From Rhodobacteraceae bacterium bin131 (GTDB lineage Bacteria > Pseudomonadota > Alphaproteobacteria > Rhodobacterales > Rhodobacteraceae), in NCBI GenBank assembly GCA_002239085.1, contig MPNP01000014.1, positions 1-48,358 of the forward strand: a DNA stretch of 48,358 nt. Direction: 5' to 3'. Positions 8,735-17,786 of this stretch are shown piece by piece (position 1 is the stretch's first letter; each line of letters starts with the position of its first letter). A program made the position numbers and the translations under genes. Below the pieces are notes generated by a model. That model had not been told where the DNA came from. It saw only the letters and a list, made by a program, of their open reading frames with translations, and made no database searches.

Positions 8735-9799
8735 ATGACCGTTTCTAAAGATTTAATCCTCAAAGAACTTTCGAAAATCACTATCCCACAAGGAAACATC
8801 GTTGAACTTGATTATGTGCGAGCCCTTTCGATTCAGGGGAATAAAGTCAGTTTTGTACTTGAAGTTCCTAATGAAATTGGGGCAAGCCTCGAACCTGTTC
8901 GCCAAGCCGCCGTTGAGCTGCTTGAAAAAATGGATGGAGTTGACAAGGCAAGTGTAGTAATGACGGCTCAAAAGAGTTCTGATTCTCAATTAGGCAGTAA
9001 AGGTCCACCCCCCGACCTCAAACTTGGCGGCCATCCTAAAGCACAAGACAATTTGTCAAATTTGACTCAGGTCAAGAAAATCATTGCCGTTGCATCAGGT
9101 AAAGGAGGTGTCGGAAAATCAACCGTATCGGTTAACCTAGCCGTGGCGATGAGTCAAATGGGATACAAGGTGGGGCTATTGGATGCTGACATTCATGGTC
9201 CGTCACTTCCCATGATGATGGGAACAAGTAAAAAGCCTTACTCTCCTGACGGCAAAACAATTATCCCCTTAACTTTGCATGGAGTTAAAGTTATGTCGAT
9301 TGGACTTCTTCTTCCCAAGGATGAAGCAGTCATCTGGCGTGGCCCAATGTTAATGGGAGCGTTGCAACAAATGTTGCAACAAGTTAAGTGGGATGAGTTG
9401 GACGTATTAATCGTTGATTTACCTCCAGGAACAGGTGATGTTCAGCTGACATTGTGCCAGAGATTTAATCCTTACGGAGCCATAATCGTTTGCACTCCCC
9501 AAGACTTGGCATTGTTAGATGCCCGCCGAGCGATTGGCATGTTCAATAAATTGAATACACCTATTTTGGGAATGGTAGAAAATATGTCCCATTATTGTTG
9601 CCCTAAATGCAATCACAAAGAATATTTATTCGGGCGAAAAGGGATGCTCAAAGAGGCTAAGAAGATTGGGGTTCCTATACTTGGAGAAATTCCACTTGAA
9701 TTAACTATTCGAGAATCAGGGGATAAAGGATCTCCAGTTGCCCTCGCCAAGAGTGAGACAGCAAAAATATTTAAAATTATTGCTGGTCGCCTCGTTTAA
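8735..9799 (+). CDS. mrp: Mrp/ApbC iron-sulfur cluster carrier ATPase
   Basis: A cytoplasmic P-loop ATPase of the Mrp/NBP35 family that carries [4Fe-4S] clusters to apo-proteins. Residues 1-80 form a MIP18/DUF59-like domain. A variable linker follows, then the deviant Walker A SGKGGVGKST (121-130), the switch DADIHGPS, VDLPPGTGD, and the cluster-binding CPKC (289-292). Its 354 residues are the usual length. The ATG at 8735 is preceded by GAGAT. It lies between the helicase gene and the dcw cluster with long spacers on both sides, so it is probably monocistronic. This family is often annotated as chromosome-partitioning ParA, but the CPKC pair and DUF59 domain argue for the Fe-S role. Confidence 0.93.
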   Translation: MTVSKDLILKELSKITIPQGNIVELDYVRALSIQGNKVSFVLEVPNEIGASLEPVRQAAVELLEKMDGVDKASVVMTAQKSSDSQLGSKGPPPDLKLGGHPKAQDNLSNLTQVKKIIAVASGKGGVGKSTVSVNLAVAMSQMGYKVGLLDADIHGPSLPMMMGTSKKPYSPDGKTIIPLTLHGVKVMSIGLLLPKDEAVIWRGPMLMGALQQMLQQVKWDELDVLIVDLPPGTGDVQLTLCQRFNPYGAIIVCTPQDLALLDARRAIGMFNKLNTPILGMVENMSHYCCPKCNHKEYLFGRKGMLKEAKKIGVPILGEIPLELTIRESGDKGSPVALAKSETAKIFKIIAGRLV

Positions 9800-9943
9800 T
9801 TTGAATTCCGCTCCCATAAAATTCCACACTGTGGAAAAAAATATAATTTCTCAAATTTTTTTTAACATCCTAAATCAACATATGGACAACAACATTCGGA
9901 CAACCATCCGTATATAGATAAATTAGATGTTGTTCAAAAAATT

Positions 9944-9973
9944 GTGTTATCTGGTGGAGTAAAGTGGTATAAA
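9944..9973 (+). promoter_or_regulatory. Candidate MraZ box and dcw promoter
   Basis: GTGT (9944-9947), GTGG (9954-9957) and GTGG (9964-9967) start exactly 10 bp apart, the last inside AAAGTGG. MraZ is known to bind repeats of about this sequence and spacing upstream of its own gene. A -10-like TATAAA follows at 9968-9973, and TTGTGT (9943-9948) could be a poor -35 with a 19-bp spacer. MraZ binding would cover the promoter and repress it. This implies a leader of about 200 nt before mraZ. Confidence 0.6.
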
Positions 9974-10104
9974 AACGCTTGAATTACCATAAAAATCCAG
10001 TATTCTATAAAACCGCCTAAAGATTTATTGATTGAGCAGTGAAATGAAGCGAAGAATTGGGGTAGAGCATACACATAGACAGACCTTTCTAAAGGCAAAA
10101 AGAG

Positions 10105-10145
10105 AGGGCAGAAGTAAAAATAATAATCATATTTACTTCTGCCCT
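10105..10145 (+). repeat. 14-bp perfect hairpin in the mraZ leader
   Basis: The arms at 10105-10118 and 10132-10145 (AGGGCAGAAGTAAA and its exact complement) flank a 13-nt AT loop, 38 bases before the mraZ ATG. No T run follows, so it is probably not an intrinsic terminator. It may stabilise the dcw transcript 5' end or affect mraZ translation. Confidence 0.6.
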
Positions 10146-10183
10146 AATACAAAAACAGTGTTGGTGATTCGGTAGATAGAAAA

Positions 10184-10675
10184 ATGCTAACCATCTTTCG
10201 TGGTGAAAGTCTGCATAAAATGGACCAAAAAGGCAGAGTGTCTATTCCTGCCGACTTTAGAAAAATAATCATCAATGAAAACTCCACGATTGAGAATGAT
10301 GTTGATAATTCAACCGTCGTTGTCGTCTTTGGCGACAGTCGTCAAGAATACCTTGAATGCTATCCCGTACCCCTCTCCATCGAGATCCACGAAAAGATTA
10401 AAGAAAAATATAACCGCGGTTCAGCAGAACGCGATTTCTTAGAAAACTTTTATGAAACAAAATCTATTTTCGTTCAGCTTGACCCCAACGGTCGCATGCT
10501 CATTCCATATTCAATCAGGCAAAAAGCAGCACTCGGGTCCAATGTATGTTTTGCCGGCAAGGGTGAGACGTTTCAAATTTGGAACCCAGAACGATATGCT
10601 TCAAAACAAGATAAGCTTGAAGCGATGTTTAGGGGTGAAGACGAGGTTTTAAATCCGTTAGTGCTTTTGGATTAG
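10184..10675 (+). CDS. mraZ: MraZ transcriptional regulator of the dcw cluster
   Basis: MraZ is a ring-forming DNA-binding protein of the SpoVT/AbrB type that controls the division and cell-wall cluster it heads. Two AbrB-like halves are visible, each with the family motif: DQKGRVSIPADFR (residues 14-26) and LDPNGRMLIPYSIRQ (around 99-113). Its 163 residues are at the long end of the family. The ATG at 10184 comes after a long leader with three candidate operator repeats (9944-9967) and a hairpin. rsmH follows after 21 bases, so it is cotranscribed with the cluster. Autorepression is inferred from the family and the repeats. Confidence 0.95.
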   Translation: MLTIFRGESLHKMDQKGRVSIPADFRKIIINENSTIENDVDNSTVVVVFGDSRQEYLECYPVPLSIEIHEKIKEKYNRGSAERDFLENFYETKSIFVQLDPNGRMLIPYSIRQKAALGSNVCFAGKGETFQIWNPERYASKQDKLEAMFRGEDEVLNPLVLLD

Positions 10676-10696
10676 CTGAAAATCGGGCGTTAGATT

Positions 10697-11671
10697 GTGA
10701 CACATAATCAAGCACATGTTCCGGTACTCCTTGATGCTTTCATGACTCATATAAACCCTCGCAACCAAATCTGGGTTGATGCAACCTATGGAAACGGAGG
10801 GTATTCACACGCAATCATAAAATCGGGTGCCGCCAAAGTCATTGCTCTTGATTGTGACCCCGACGCCAAACAGCGTTACAGAGCTTTGCCAGAGTACCTC
10901 AAGGAAAAAATTGTATTCGTTCCAGACTGGTTTGGCAATTTTGACCAAAATGAAATCGTTCAGTCCTATTTGCCTGTTGATGGTATTGTATTTGATCTCG
11001 GCATTTCCTCAATCCAACTTAATGATAGAGAGCGTGGTTTTTCATTCGCTCAATCTGGGCCACTTGATATGCGGATGGATAATCGAAAGGGGATAACAGC
11101 AGCTGATGTTGTTAACACGTACTCAGAAAATGATCTCGTCAGGCTTTTAATAGAGAATAGTGAAGAAAAACACGCCAAAAGAATTGCCAAAGGGATTATC
11201 AGAAAACGGCTCGTAGAACCGATAAAATCAACGACCGAACTCGCTCAGATCGTGCAAGAATCCATACCCTCTGGTCCACCCAAGAAAATTAATCCCGCTA
11301 CGAAAACTTTTATGGCGCTTCGGATTGAGGTTAATCAAGAACTTAAGCAATTAGATAAAGGCCTGAAGGCGGCAGAACGGGCATTAAAGCCAAGTGGGAT
11401 TATTGCCGCCATTTCGTTTCACTCGTTAGAAGACCGCAAGATCAAATTCTTTTTACAACCTCCAAGCAAACAAAATCGCTACCAACCTGAGGTCAATTCA
11501 AAGGAGTCATCGTTTTCATTAATTAACAATAAACCAATCACAGCAACACAAGCTGAATTGGCAATTAATCCCCGCTCCAGATCGGCAAAATTACGCATGG
11601 CCCGAAAGAAAGAATTGCATTCGAATCCGTCAGATAAACTGCTGCAACATCCTGTTCTCAATGTGACCTGA
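10697..11671 (+). CDS. rsmH: 16S rRNA (cytosine1402-N4)-methyltransferase
   Basis: RsmH (MraW) methylates N4 of C1402 in the 16S rRNA P site. The SAM-binding segment VDATYGNGGYSHAI lies near residues 27-40. VFDLGISSIQLND, GPLDMRMD, and the C-terminal TFMALRIEVNQEL and ISFHSLEDRKIKFF are all family signatures. 324 residues. The start is a GTG at 10697 (MTHNQAHVPVLLDAF), matching the usual N-terminus HVPVLL. Its stop overlaps the ftsL start (TGATG at 11669-11673), implying translational coupling. Standard position between mraZ and ftsL. Confidence 0.96.
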   Translation: MTHNQAHVPVLLDAFMTHINPRNQIWVDATYGNGGYSHAIIKSGAAKVIALDCDPDAKQRYRALPEYLKEKIVFVPDWFGNFDQNEIVQSYLPVDGIVFDLGISSIQLNDRERGFSFAQSGPLDMRMDNRKGITAADVVNTYSENDLVRLLIENSEEKHAKRIAKGIIRKRLVEPIKSTTELAQIVQESIPSGPPKKINPATKTFMALRIEVNQELKQLDKGLKAAERALKPSGIIAAISFHSLEDRKIKFFLQPPSKQNRYQPEVNSKESSFSLINNKPITATQAELAINPRSRSAKLRMARKKELHSNPSDKLLQHPVLNVT

Positions 11672-12006
11672 TGATTCATTACTGTGTTATTTCAGCAATA
11701 ATTTTAGTCGGCTTGGTCATTGGAGCTTCTTATGTAAACCAAGCCACACGAGAAATCGAACGAGAGGTTCGAGCCACACAACTTCAGATAGCTAAAAATA
11801 ACCAAGAATTGCAAATACTCAATGCGAGCTGGGAATATCTGACCAATCCCTCGTTTGTCGAGCAACTTGCCAGCGAGCATTACCAATACATTCGACTCAT
11901 TCCGAGTACCGAAAGTAGCTACAGCACTCTTGCCGAGATTCCCTTTATTGAGGGAATGGAGCCCGACTTAACAATCGGTAGTATTGACGTTGGGATAGGA
12001 AATTAA
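11671..12006 (+). CDS. ftsL: Cell division protein FtsL
   Basis: A small bitopic divisome protein that, with FtsB and FtsQ, forms the FtsQLB complex activating FtsWI. It has one N-terminal transmembrane segment (about residues 5-20, VISAIILVGLVIGASY), then a charged periplasmic coiled coil (REIEREVRATQLQIAKNNQELQ split by its heptads) and a short tail. 111 residues, normal for alphaproteobacterial FtsL. Sequence conservation in this family is weak; the call rests on topology plus exact position between rsmH and ftsI. It overlaps rsmH by one base, and ftsI follows two bases after its stop. Confidence 0.85.
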   Translation: MIHYCVISAIILVGLVIGASYVNQATREIEREVRATQLQIAKNNQELQILNASWEYLTNPSFVEQLASEHYQYIRLIPSTESSYSTLAEIPFIEGMEPDLTIGSIDVGIGN

Positions 12007-12008
12007 AA

Positions 12009-13763
12009 ATGGCAAGTGTTTGGGAGACTAGTCAGACTAAGGATGAAGTGGAATCGGGGCCAAAGCTATTTGTATCGAATTACGTGAAAAAGCTTGTTAG
12101 TCTTAATCCAGAAAAAGGCCGAGGAATTCGGTTTGGCCTTATGGCCTTCTGCTTAATTTCCCTTTTTGGTATTTTTGGACTCAAGATCACTCATTTGTCC
12201 CTGAATGCCGAACAAAAGATCCCTAAATCACCCAATTTAGAAACCGAGTTGATTTCCCGTGGTAGCATTTTTGACCGCAATGGTAAGCTGTTAGCCGTCA
12301 ATGTTCCTGGCTATGCTATCTACGCTCACCCGAATCAAATTCCAAAAGATCAAGTAGACAGTTTTTTAAATGAGCTCGCAGTAATTGAACCCCCTATTGA
12401 CTTTAATCGAGATGATATTCGTGACGACCTTCTCAGCAGTAAGAGTTTTATTTGGGTCAGCACCAAAGTCTCTAGCGATCAAAGCCAAGCTGTAAATCAG
12501 ATTGCAATAAAAGGAGTCTATACAGGAAAACGGGAGATAAGAGTATATCCCAACGGTGCACTAGCTAGCCATGTTTTAGGCGGTGTTAAGTTCGGTGAAC
12601 AGCATTCCAATAAAGCTGAAATTCTCGGTTTGGCCGGCGTAGAGAGGTATTTTAATGACCATTTGAATGATCCAACAGCGAGCATTAGAGATGTCTATCT
12701 GTCAATTGACATCAATGCGCAAAACATTATTACCAACCTGATGCGTAATGCGATGGACCACCGCTTTGATGCCAAAGGGGGAAGTGCCGTGTTAATGAAC
12801 GTGCACTCAGGTGAAATTCTAGCTTTAGTTTCGTTACCTGACTTTGATCCTCACAATCGCAAAAGTGTTGCAAAAGCTAATCCAGATTCCTTATTTAATC
12901 GAGTAACTCAAGGGGTTTACGAAATGGGCTCGACTTTCAAGTTGTTGACCATGATTCAAGCGATTGATAAGGGTCTTATAACTCCTGAAACTGTGATTAA
13001 TGTTGATCCTGTCAGAGTTCTTAATAAAACCTTTTCGGATATTAAGTCGCACGCTCCAATGCCCTTAATTGAAGCGTTTCAGCGCAGTAAAAACACTGCC
13101 GCAATCCGAACAGCTTTACTAGTTGGACAACACGGTCAGCGAGAATTTTATATGGGCCTTGGATTTGACCGAAAAGTATCCATTCAATTGCCAGAGGTCA
13201 CCAAACCCTTGTTTCCCGATGAGTCAAGCTGGACTGAACTGACCATGGCAACTGTTTCATTCGGCTATGGCGTTTCGATTACCCCACTCCATTTAGCAAA
13301 AGCTTATGCCATAATGGTCAATGGCGGACAGGACATTCAGCCAACCATCGTTAAATCAAAAGGGACTAAAGAAGGGGAGCAGCTCATTACTGCCAATACC
13401 TCCAAAATGGCCATTCATTTATTGCAGGCTGTGGTTGAAAAGGGAACCGCTCAAGCAGCTGATATAAAAGGCTTTCAAATTGGTGGAAAAACTGGGACTA
13501 CAGAAAAAATCGATAAAAATGGTCAGTATCTCGAAGAGAAGAATATGGTCACTTTTGCTTCGATATTCCCCGGCAATAATCCCAATTATGTCTTGATTGT
13601 TAGGCTTGATGAGGCTTCTACAGGTGATGGGACTAAACACGATAGGGAAGCAGGAAGAACCGTCGTGCCATTAACCAAAGAGATTATTTCGCGCTTAATA
13701 CCAATACTCGGGATTAAGCCCGCAAAGATTGAGGAGCGCCCTCTTCTTATGGCATCAAATTAA
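12009..13763 (+). CDS. ftsI: Peptidoglycan D,D-transpeptidase FtsI (PBP3)
   Basis: The septal class B penicillin-binding protein cross-links peptidoglycan in the periplasm at the division site together with FtsW. A cytoplasmic N-tail of about 45 residues precedes one transmembrane helix (about 49-67). The pedestal domain begins at RGSIFDRNGKLLA, and the transpeptidase domain has all three motifs: STFK (nucleophile S308, K311), SKN (360-362) and KTG (494-496). 584 residues, normal length. The ATG at 12009 lies 2 bases after ftsL. murE follows after 38 bases. Confidence 0.95.
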   Translation: MASVWETSQTKDEVESGPKLFVSNYVKKLVSLNPEKGRGIRFGLMAFCLISLFGIFGLKITHLSLNAEQKIPKSPNLETELISRGSIFDRNGKLLAVNVPGYAIYAHPNQIPKDQVDSFLNELAVIEPPIDFNRDDIRDDLLSSKSFIWVSTKVSSDQSQAVNQIAIKGVYTGKREIRVYPNGALASHVLGGVKFGEQHSNKAEILGLAGVERYFNDHLNDPTASIRDVYLSIDINAQNIITNLMRNAMDHRFDAKGGSAVLMNVHSGEILALVSLPDFDPHNRKSVAKANPDSLFNRVTQGVYEMGSTFKLLTMIQAIDKGLITPETVINVDPVRVLNKTFSDIKSHAPMPLIEAFQRSKNTAAIRTALLVGQHGQREFYMGLGFDRKVSIQLPEVTKPLFPDESSWTELTMATVSFGYGVSITPLHLAKAYAIMVNGGQDIQPTIVKSKGTKEGEQLITANTSKMAIHLLQAVVEKGTAQAADIKGFQIGGKTGTTEKIDKNGQYLEEKNMVTFASIFPGNNPNYVLIVRLDEASTGDGTKHDREAGRTVVPLTKEIISRLIPILGIKPAKIEERPLLMASN

Positions 13764-13801
13764 GTCATTGCGATTGGCAAAGGACGCAGGCAACATTCTC
13801 A

Positions 13802-15280
13802 ATGGATTCAAGTTCGCAATTATATTTGAATTTAGGTACTGATAGTGGGAAAACGGTATCAGTCAGGGGTATTGCTCTTGATAGCAGGCAAGTTCAAAAA
13901 GGGTTTTTGTTTGCGGCTTTACCAGGAAGTAACCTTCATGGTGCAACCTTCATTGCTCAAGCTATAAAAAGAGGAGCCCTAGCTGTACTTACAGATTCAC
14001 AAGGGGTAAGGATTGCTCAAGAGCAGTCAAATATTAGCCCTGATCAACTTATCAGGGCCGAAAAACCTAGGCAAGAGCTTGCCCGACTCGCCGCACAATA
14101 CTACCAAAAAATTCCCAAAACCTGTGTCGCGGTGACGGGAACAAACGGTAAAACCTCAGTAGCGACTATGTGCCGCCAAATTTGGGAAGCATTGGATATT
14201 GATGCTGTTAGCATTGGCACAACCGGCATTGAGGGCGGTTACTCGGCGGCACTAAAACATACCACACCCGATGCCATTGCTTTGCACGATCACCTGTCAA
14301 AGATACAAAAACTTGGGATTGAACATGTTTCTATTGAAGCGTCTTCTCATGGCCTAAGTCAAAGCCGACTTGATGGAATTGAATTTGATGCTGCCGGCTT
14401 CACCAATTTAACGAGGGATCATTTGGATTATCATCCCACCGTAGAGGACTACTTAACGGCTAAGCTTATCTTGTTTCGAGAGCGGTTAAAAAAGAAAGGT
14501 ACCGCAGTCATATGCCTTGACGGAAGATGGGGAGAAAAGATTGCCCAAATATGCCAAAGCGAAAGAAAACAAACCATTTTGATTGGAGGAAAACAAAGTC
14601 AAATCCAAATTATGGGTCAAAGGTTATTAAAGAATGGTCAAGAAGTTACCTTTAGGTGGGGTAATACGATTTATGAGAAACATTTAAGCCTAATTGGTGC
14701 GTTTCAGTTAAAAAATGCTCTCGTCGCTTCAGGATTGACAATCGGTTCAGGCTGTAAAGCCGAGGAGGTATTTTCCGTTTTGGAGCAACTCAAACCAGCT
14801 CGAGGGCGAATGGAATTGATAATTGAAATGACAAACGGTCGAACCGTATTTGTCGATTATGCTCATACACCAGACGCCCTAAAATCATCTCTTGAGTCAT
14901 TAAGAAAGCATGTGTTAAACAAAATTAGGGTTTTATTCGGTGCCGGCGGAGACCGCGATCAAGGCAAACGAAAATTAATGGGCGCTGTCGCACAAAAGTA
15001 CGCTGACTATATTTATGTAACTGATGACAATCCCCGTAATGAAAATCCTGCCACTATTCGCACAGAAATTATGCTTGGTTGCCCCGAAGCAACTGAAATC
15101 GGTGACCGCTCGCTTGCTATTTATCAAGCAATAAATGACCTTCAAGGCGGCGAAGCATTGCTGATAGCAGGCAAAGGCCATGAAGCTGAGCAAATCATCG
15201 GCTCAACAGCCATTCCCTTTGATGATGCCGAACAAGCTAGCATCGCCGCACGAATTGTTGAAGGAAAAAATCCAGGATGA
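13802..15280 (+). CDS. murE: UDP-MurNAc-tripeptide synthetase, meso-DAP adding
   Basis: This cytoplasmic Mur ligase adds the third amino acid to UDP-MurNAc-L-Ala-D-Glu using ATP. Domain 1 binds the UDP sugar (SVRGIALDSRQVQKGFLFAA). The ATPase domain has the P-loop GTNGKT (113-118), and SLIGAFQLKNALVA and VFVDYAHTPDAL follow. DNPR (409-412) is the signature for meso-diaminopimelate, so the wall is predicted to be of the Gram-negative A1-gamma type. 492 residues. The first residues (MDSSSQLYLNLG) are not conserved, so a later start is possible. Its stop overlaps the murF start by ATGA. Confidence 0.95.
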   Translation: MDSSSQLYLNLGTDSGKTVSVRGIALDSRQVQKGFLFAALPGSNLHGATFIAQAIKRGALAVLTDSQGVRIAQEQSNISPDQLIRAEKPRQELARLAAQYYQKIPKTCVAVTGTNGKTSVATMCRQIWEALDIDAVSIGTTGIEGGYSAALKHTTPDAIALHDHLSKIQKLGIEHVSIEASSHGLSQSRLDGIEFDAAGFTNLTRDHLDYHPTVEDYLTAKLILFRERLKKKGTAVICLDGRWGEKIAQICQSERKQTILIGGKQSQIQIMGQRLLKNGQEVTFRWGNTIYEKHLSLIGAFQLKNALVASGLTIGSGCKAEEVFSVLEQLKPARGRMELIIEMTNGRTVFVDYAHTPDALKSSLESLRKHVLNKIRVLFGAGGDRDQGKRKLMGAVAQKYADYIYVTDDNPRNENPATIRTEIMLGCPEATEIGDRSLAIYQAINDLQGGEALLIAGKGHEAEQIIGSTAIPFDDAEQASIAARIVEGKNPG

Positions 15281-16683
15281 TTTGGAATTCAGACACTGTA
15301 CAAAGGGTTACGAAAGGCAACCTAACGGATTCGTGGGAAGCGACAGGTGTATCCATTGACACAAGAACCCTATGTCCAGGTGATTTATTTGTTGCCATTC
15401 AAGCGGAGCGTGACGGTCATGATTTTGTCAATCATGCCTTTAAGAAAGGTGCCTCAGCGGCGCTTGTTGCCAAAGTTCCAAATGGATTTGAAGAGGGAGG
15501 CCCCCTCCTCATTGTTCATGATGTTTTAACTTCCCTCTGGGATATCGCTCACTTTCGGCGGGCAGAAACACAGGCAAAAATCATCGCTTTGACAGGTTCT
15601 GTTGGAAAAACATCAACTAAAAATATGTTACGGCACACTTTGTCCAAACAGGGAAAAACTCATGCAGCAGTCAAGAGTTATAATAACCATTTGGGGGTTC
15701 CCTTAACCCTAGCAAGGATGCCAATTGATACCGATTATGGTGTTTTTGAGGTGGGAATGAATAATCCGGGCGAGATCGCCCCCCTAAGTCAATTGATTCG
15801 ACCTCATGTTGCCATAGTTACAAATGTCGGCCCTGTTCACTTGGAAAAATTCAATTCCGTTGAAGAGATTGCCATTGAAAAATCTCAGATTTTTAGTGGA
15901 TTGGAACCAGATGGTAAAGCAATCATTAATGCGGACCTCCCGACAGCGAGTATTTTAGTTCAAGCGGCTGAAGCGCAAAAAGCCGAAGTAATTACTTTTG
16001 GAACTCAATTGCAAACCGATTGGATTTTAAAACACACGCATCAAACCCCTACAAGCACACAATTTGAATACGTTCATAAGAAACGATTTGGAGTTGTTAA
16101 GTTGTCTGCCACTGGTGAACATTTTGCTTGGAATGCCTTAGCGACACTTGCCGCAATTCATTCTGTTGGTGCTGATGTCGCTCTTGGGGGAGTAGATTTA
16201 GGAAATTGGCAACCTCCCGTGGGACGCGGCGTTCATATAACAATTCACCTTGACCCGTGGAACCCAGAACAGTCATTTAAATTGATTGATGACAGTTTTA
16301 ATGCCAATCCTATTTCGCTCATTGCAGGATTGAAGGTTCTCGCACTTGATACAACAGCGAGCCGACGAGTGGCAATTTTAAGTGACATGCTTGAACTTGG
16401 TCCAGAAAGTAATTCTATTCACGCAGCAAGCGCCAAGGACCCCGTCTGTCAATCGATTTCCAAATTCCATTGCATCGGAACAGGAATGAAGTACTTTTAT
16501 GATGTTCTCCCGTTGGAAAAACAAGGGTATTGGTTTGCTACTGCCGAAGAAATGGCATCTCAAGCCCATGCTGTATGTAAAGTAGGTGACACAGTATTAG
16601 TAAAAGGCTCTAAAGGATCTAAAGCCTCGGTTGTTGCCCAGAAAATTAAATCAATGAACTTACCGTCTAAACTTATATCCTGA
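15277..16683 (+). CDS. murF: UDP-MurNAc-pentapeptide synthetase (D-Ala-D-Ala adding)
   Basis: MurF is the last cytoplasmic Mur ligase; it joins the D-Ala-D-Ala made by Ddl to UDP-MurNAc-tripeptide. Seen: the substrate domain with GVSIDTRTLCPGDLFVAI (about 24-41), the P-loop GSVGKTST (107-114), YNNHLGVPLTL, VFEVGMNNPGEI and DDSFNANPISL, all canonical. 468 residues. It begins inside the murE stop (ATGA overlap at 15277-15280) and mraY follows after 19 bases. Nothing unusual. Confidence 0.95.
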   Translation: MIWNSDTVQRVTKGNLTDSWEATGVSIDTRTLCPGDLFVAIQAERDGHDFVNHAFKKGASAALVAKVPNGFEEGGPLLIVHDVLTSLWDIAHFRRAETQAKIIALTGSVGKTSTKNMLRHTLSKQGKTHAAVKSYNNHLGVPLTLARMPIDTDYGVFEVGMNNPGEIAPLSQLIRPHVAIVTNVGPVHLEKFNSVEEIAIEKSQIFSGLEPDGKAIINADLPTASILVQAAEAQKAEVITFGTQLQTDWILKHTHQTPTSTQFEYVHKKRFGVVKLSATGEHFAWNALATLAAIHSVGADVALGGVDLGNWQPPVGRGVHITIHLDPWNPEQSFKLIDDSFNANPISLIAGLKVLALDTTASRRVAILSDMLELGPESNSIHAASAKDPVCQSISKFHCIGTGMKYFYDVLPLEKQGYWFATAEEMASQAHAVCKVGDTVLVKGSKGSKASVVAQKIKSMNLPSKLIS

Positions 16684-16702
16684 GCCAATAAAGTAACCGC
16701 TT

Positions 16703-17782
16703 ATGTTTGAAATTCTGACTGCATTCTCAACGGGAGGAGGTCCATTCAACCTCTTCAATTATATTACATTTCGGGCTGGTGGAGCATTATTCACTTCTTT
16801 GTTCATCGGTATGGTTGCACTGCCTTGGGTCATTAGTTTCCTTAAAAAAATTCAGCCTGAGGGTCAGCCAATTCGTACAATTGGTCCAGACCATCAAGAT
16901 AAATCAGGAACTCCAACAATGGGTGGTATCACGATCATCGGATCAATGATTATTTCAACCTTGTTGTGGGCGAAACTTGATAATGTCTATATCTGGGCGA
17001 CCCTGTCGGCTGGGCTTGCTTTTGCTGCTATGGGGGTCGTTGACGATTTACAAAAACTAAAACGCCAAAGCAGTCAAGGTTTATCAAGTCGATTGCGATT
17101 AACCTTGGGTGGCATTATAGGCTTGTTAATTGGCTATCTTGCGATGGTTTTTCATCCCCAAGACTTATCAGGGTTATTGCTTTTTCCAGTCTTTAAGGAT
17201 TGGGTACTCAATTTGAGTTATTTCTTTATCCCGTTCGCGGCATTTGTGATTGTTGGGACTGCTAATGCGGTTAATCTGACTGATGGTTTAGATGGATTGG
17301 CCATAGTGCCAATTATGATATCGGCAGTCACCCTGGGAATTATTGCTTACACTGTCGGCCGCGTTGATTTTACCGAATATCTTGATGTGCAATATGTTCC
17401 TGGTACAGGGGAACTGTTAGTGATTGCTACGAGCTTGGTTGGGGCTGGACTCGGATTTCTGTGGTACAATGCCCCTCCCGCCGCAGTATTTATGGGTGAT
17501 ACAGGATCACTCGGGTTGGGAGGTACGATTGGCGCAATCGCGGTCTTCATTAAACATGAGATTGTTTTTGCCATAATCGGTGGTGTGTTCGTCATGGAGG
17601 CGGTCAGTGTAATCATTCAAGTTTTTGTCTATCGTCGTATCAAAAAGCGAGTGTTTGAAATGGCTCCTATCCATCATCATTTTGAAAAGAAAGGTTGGAA
17701 AGAGCCACAAATTGTGATTCGATTTTGGATTATTGCTATTGTTCTAGGGTTGATAGGACTTGCTACGCTGAAGGTCAGATAA
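16703..17782 (+). CDS. mraY: Phospho-MurNAc-pentapeptide translocase
   Basis: An integral inner-membrane enzyme that transfers phospho-MurNAc-pentapeptide to undecaprenyl phosphate, making lipid I. About ten transmembrane helices can be followed. The Mg2+/catalytic residues are present: D114-D115 in VVDDLQKLKR, D194 in NLTDGLDGL, D266 in FMGDTGSLGLGG, and the HHH loop (324-326) in APIHHHFEKKGW. 359 residues, typical. It starts with ATG 16703 in MFEILTAFS and ends 4 bases before the murD GTG. Confidence 0.96.
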   Translation: MFEILTAFSTGGGPFNLFNYITFRAGGALFTSLFIGMVALPWVISFLKKIQPEGQPIRTIGPDHQDKSGTPTMGGITIIGSMIISTLLWAKLDNVYIWATLSAGLAFAAMGVVDDLQKLKRQSSQGLSSRLRLTLGGIIGLLIGYLAMVFHPQDLSGLLLFPVFKDWVLNLSYFFIPFAAFVIVGTANAVNLTDGLDGLAIVPIMISAVTLGIIAYTVGRVDFTEYLDVQYVPGTGELLVIATSLVGAGLGFLWYNAPPAAVFMGDTGSLGLGGTIGAIAVFIKHEIVFAIIGGVFVMEAVSVIIQVFVYRRIKKRVFEMAPIHHHFEKKGWKEPQIVIRFWIIAIVLGLIGLATLKVR

Positions 17783-17786
17783 GTCA

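Larger units (their letters stand above)
9800..10183. other. mrp-mraZ intergenic region with dcw leader
   Basis: This 384-base, very AT-rich spacer contains a perfect TTCCACA-C-TGTGGAA palindrome (9822-9836) just after mrp, three GTGK repeats at 10-bp spacing (9944-9967), a TATAAA box, a small CCTTT/AAAGG hairpin (10085-10096) and a strong 14-bp hairpin (10105-10145). No ORF or RNA family is recognisable. Confidence 0.6.

Noticed and set aside
9822-9836. TTCCACA/TGTGGAA palindrome as a DnaA box or terminator
   Set aside because: It matches only the CCACA core of the DnaA consensus, and a run of A rather than T follows, so neither reading is supported.
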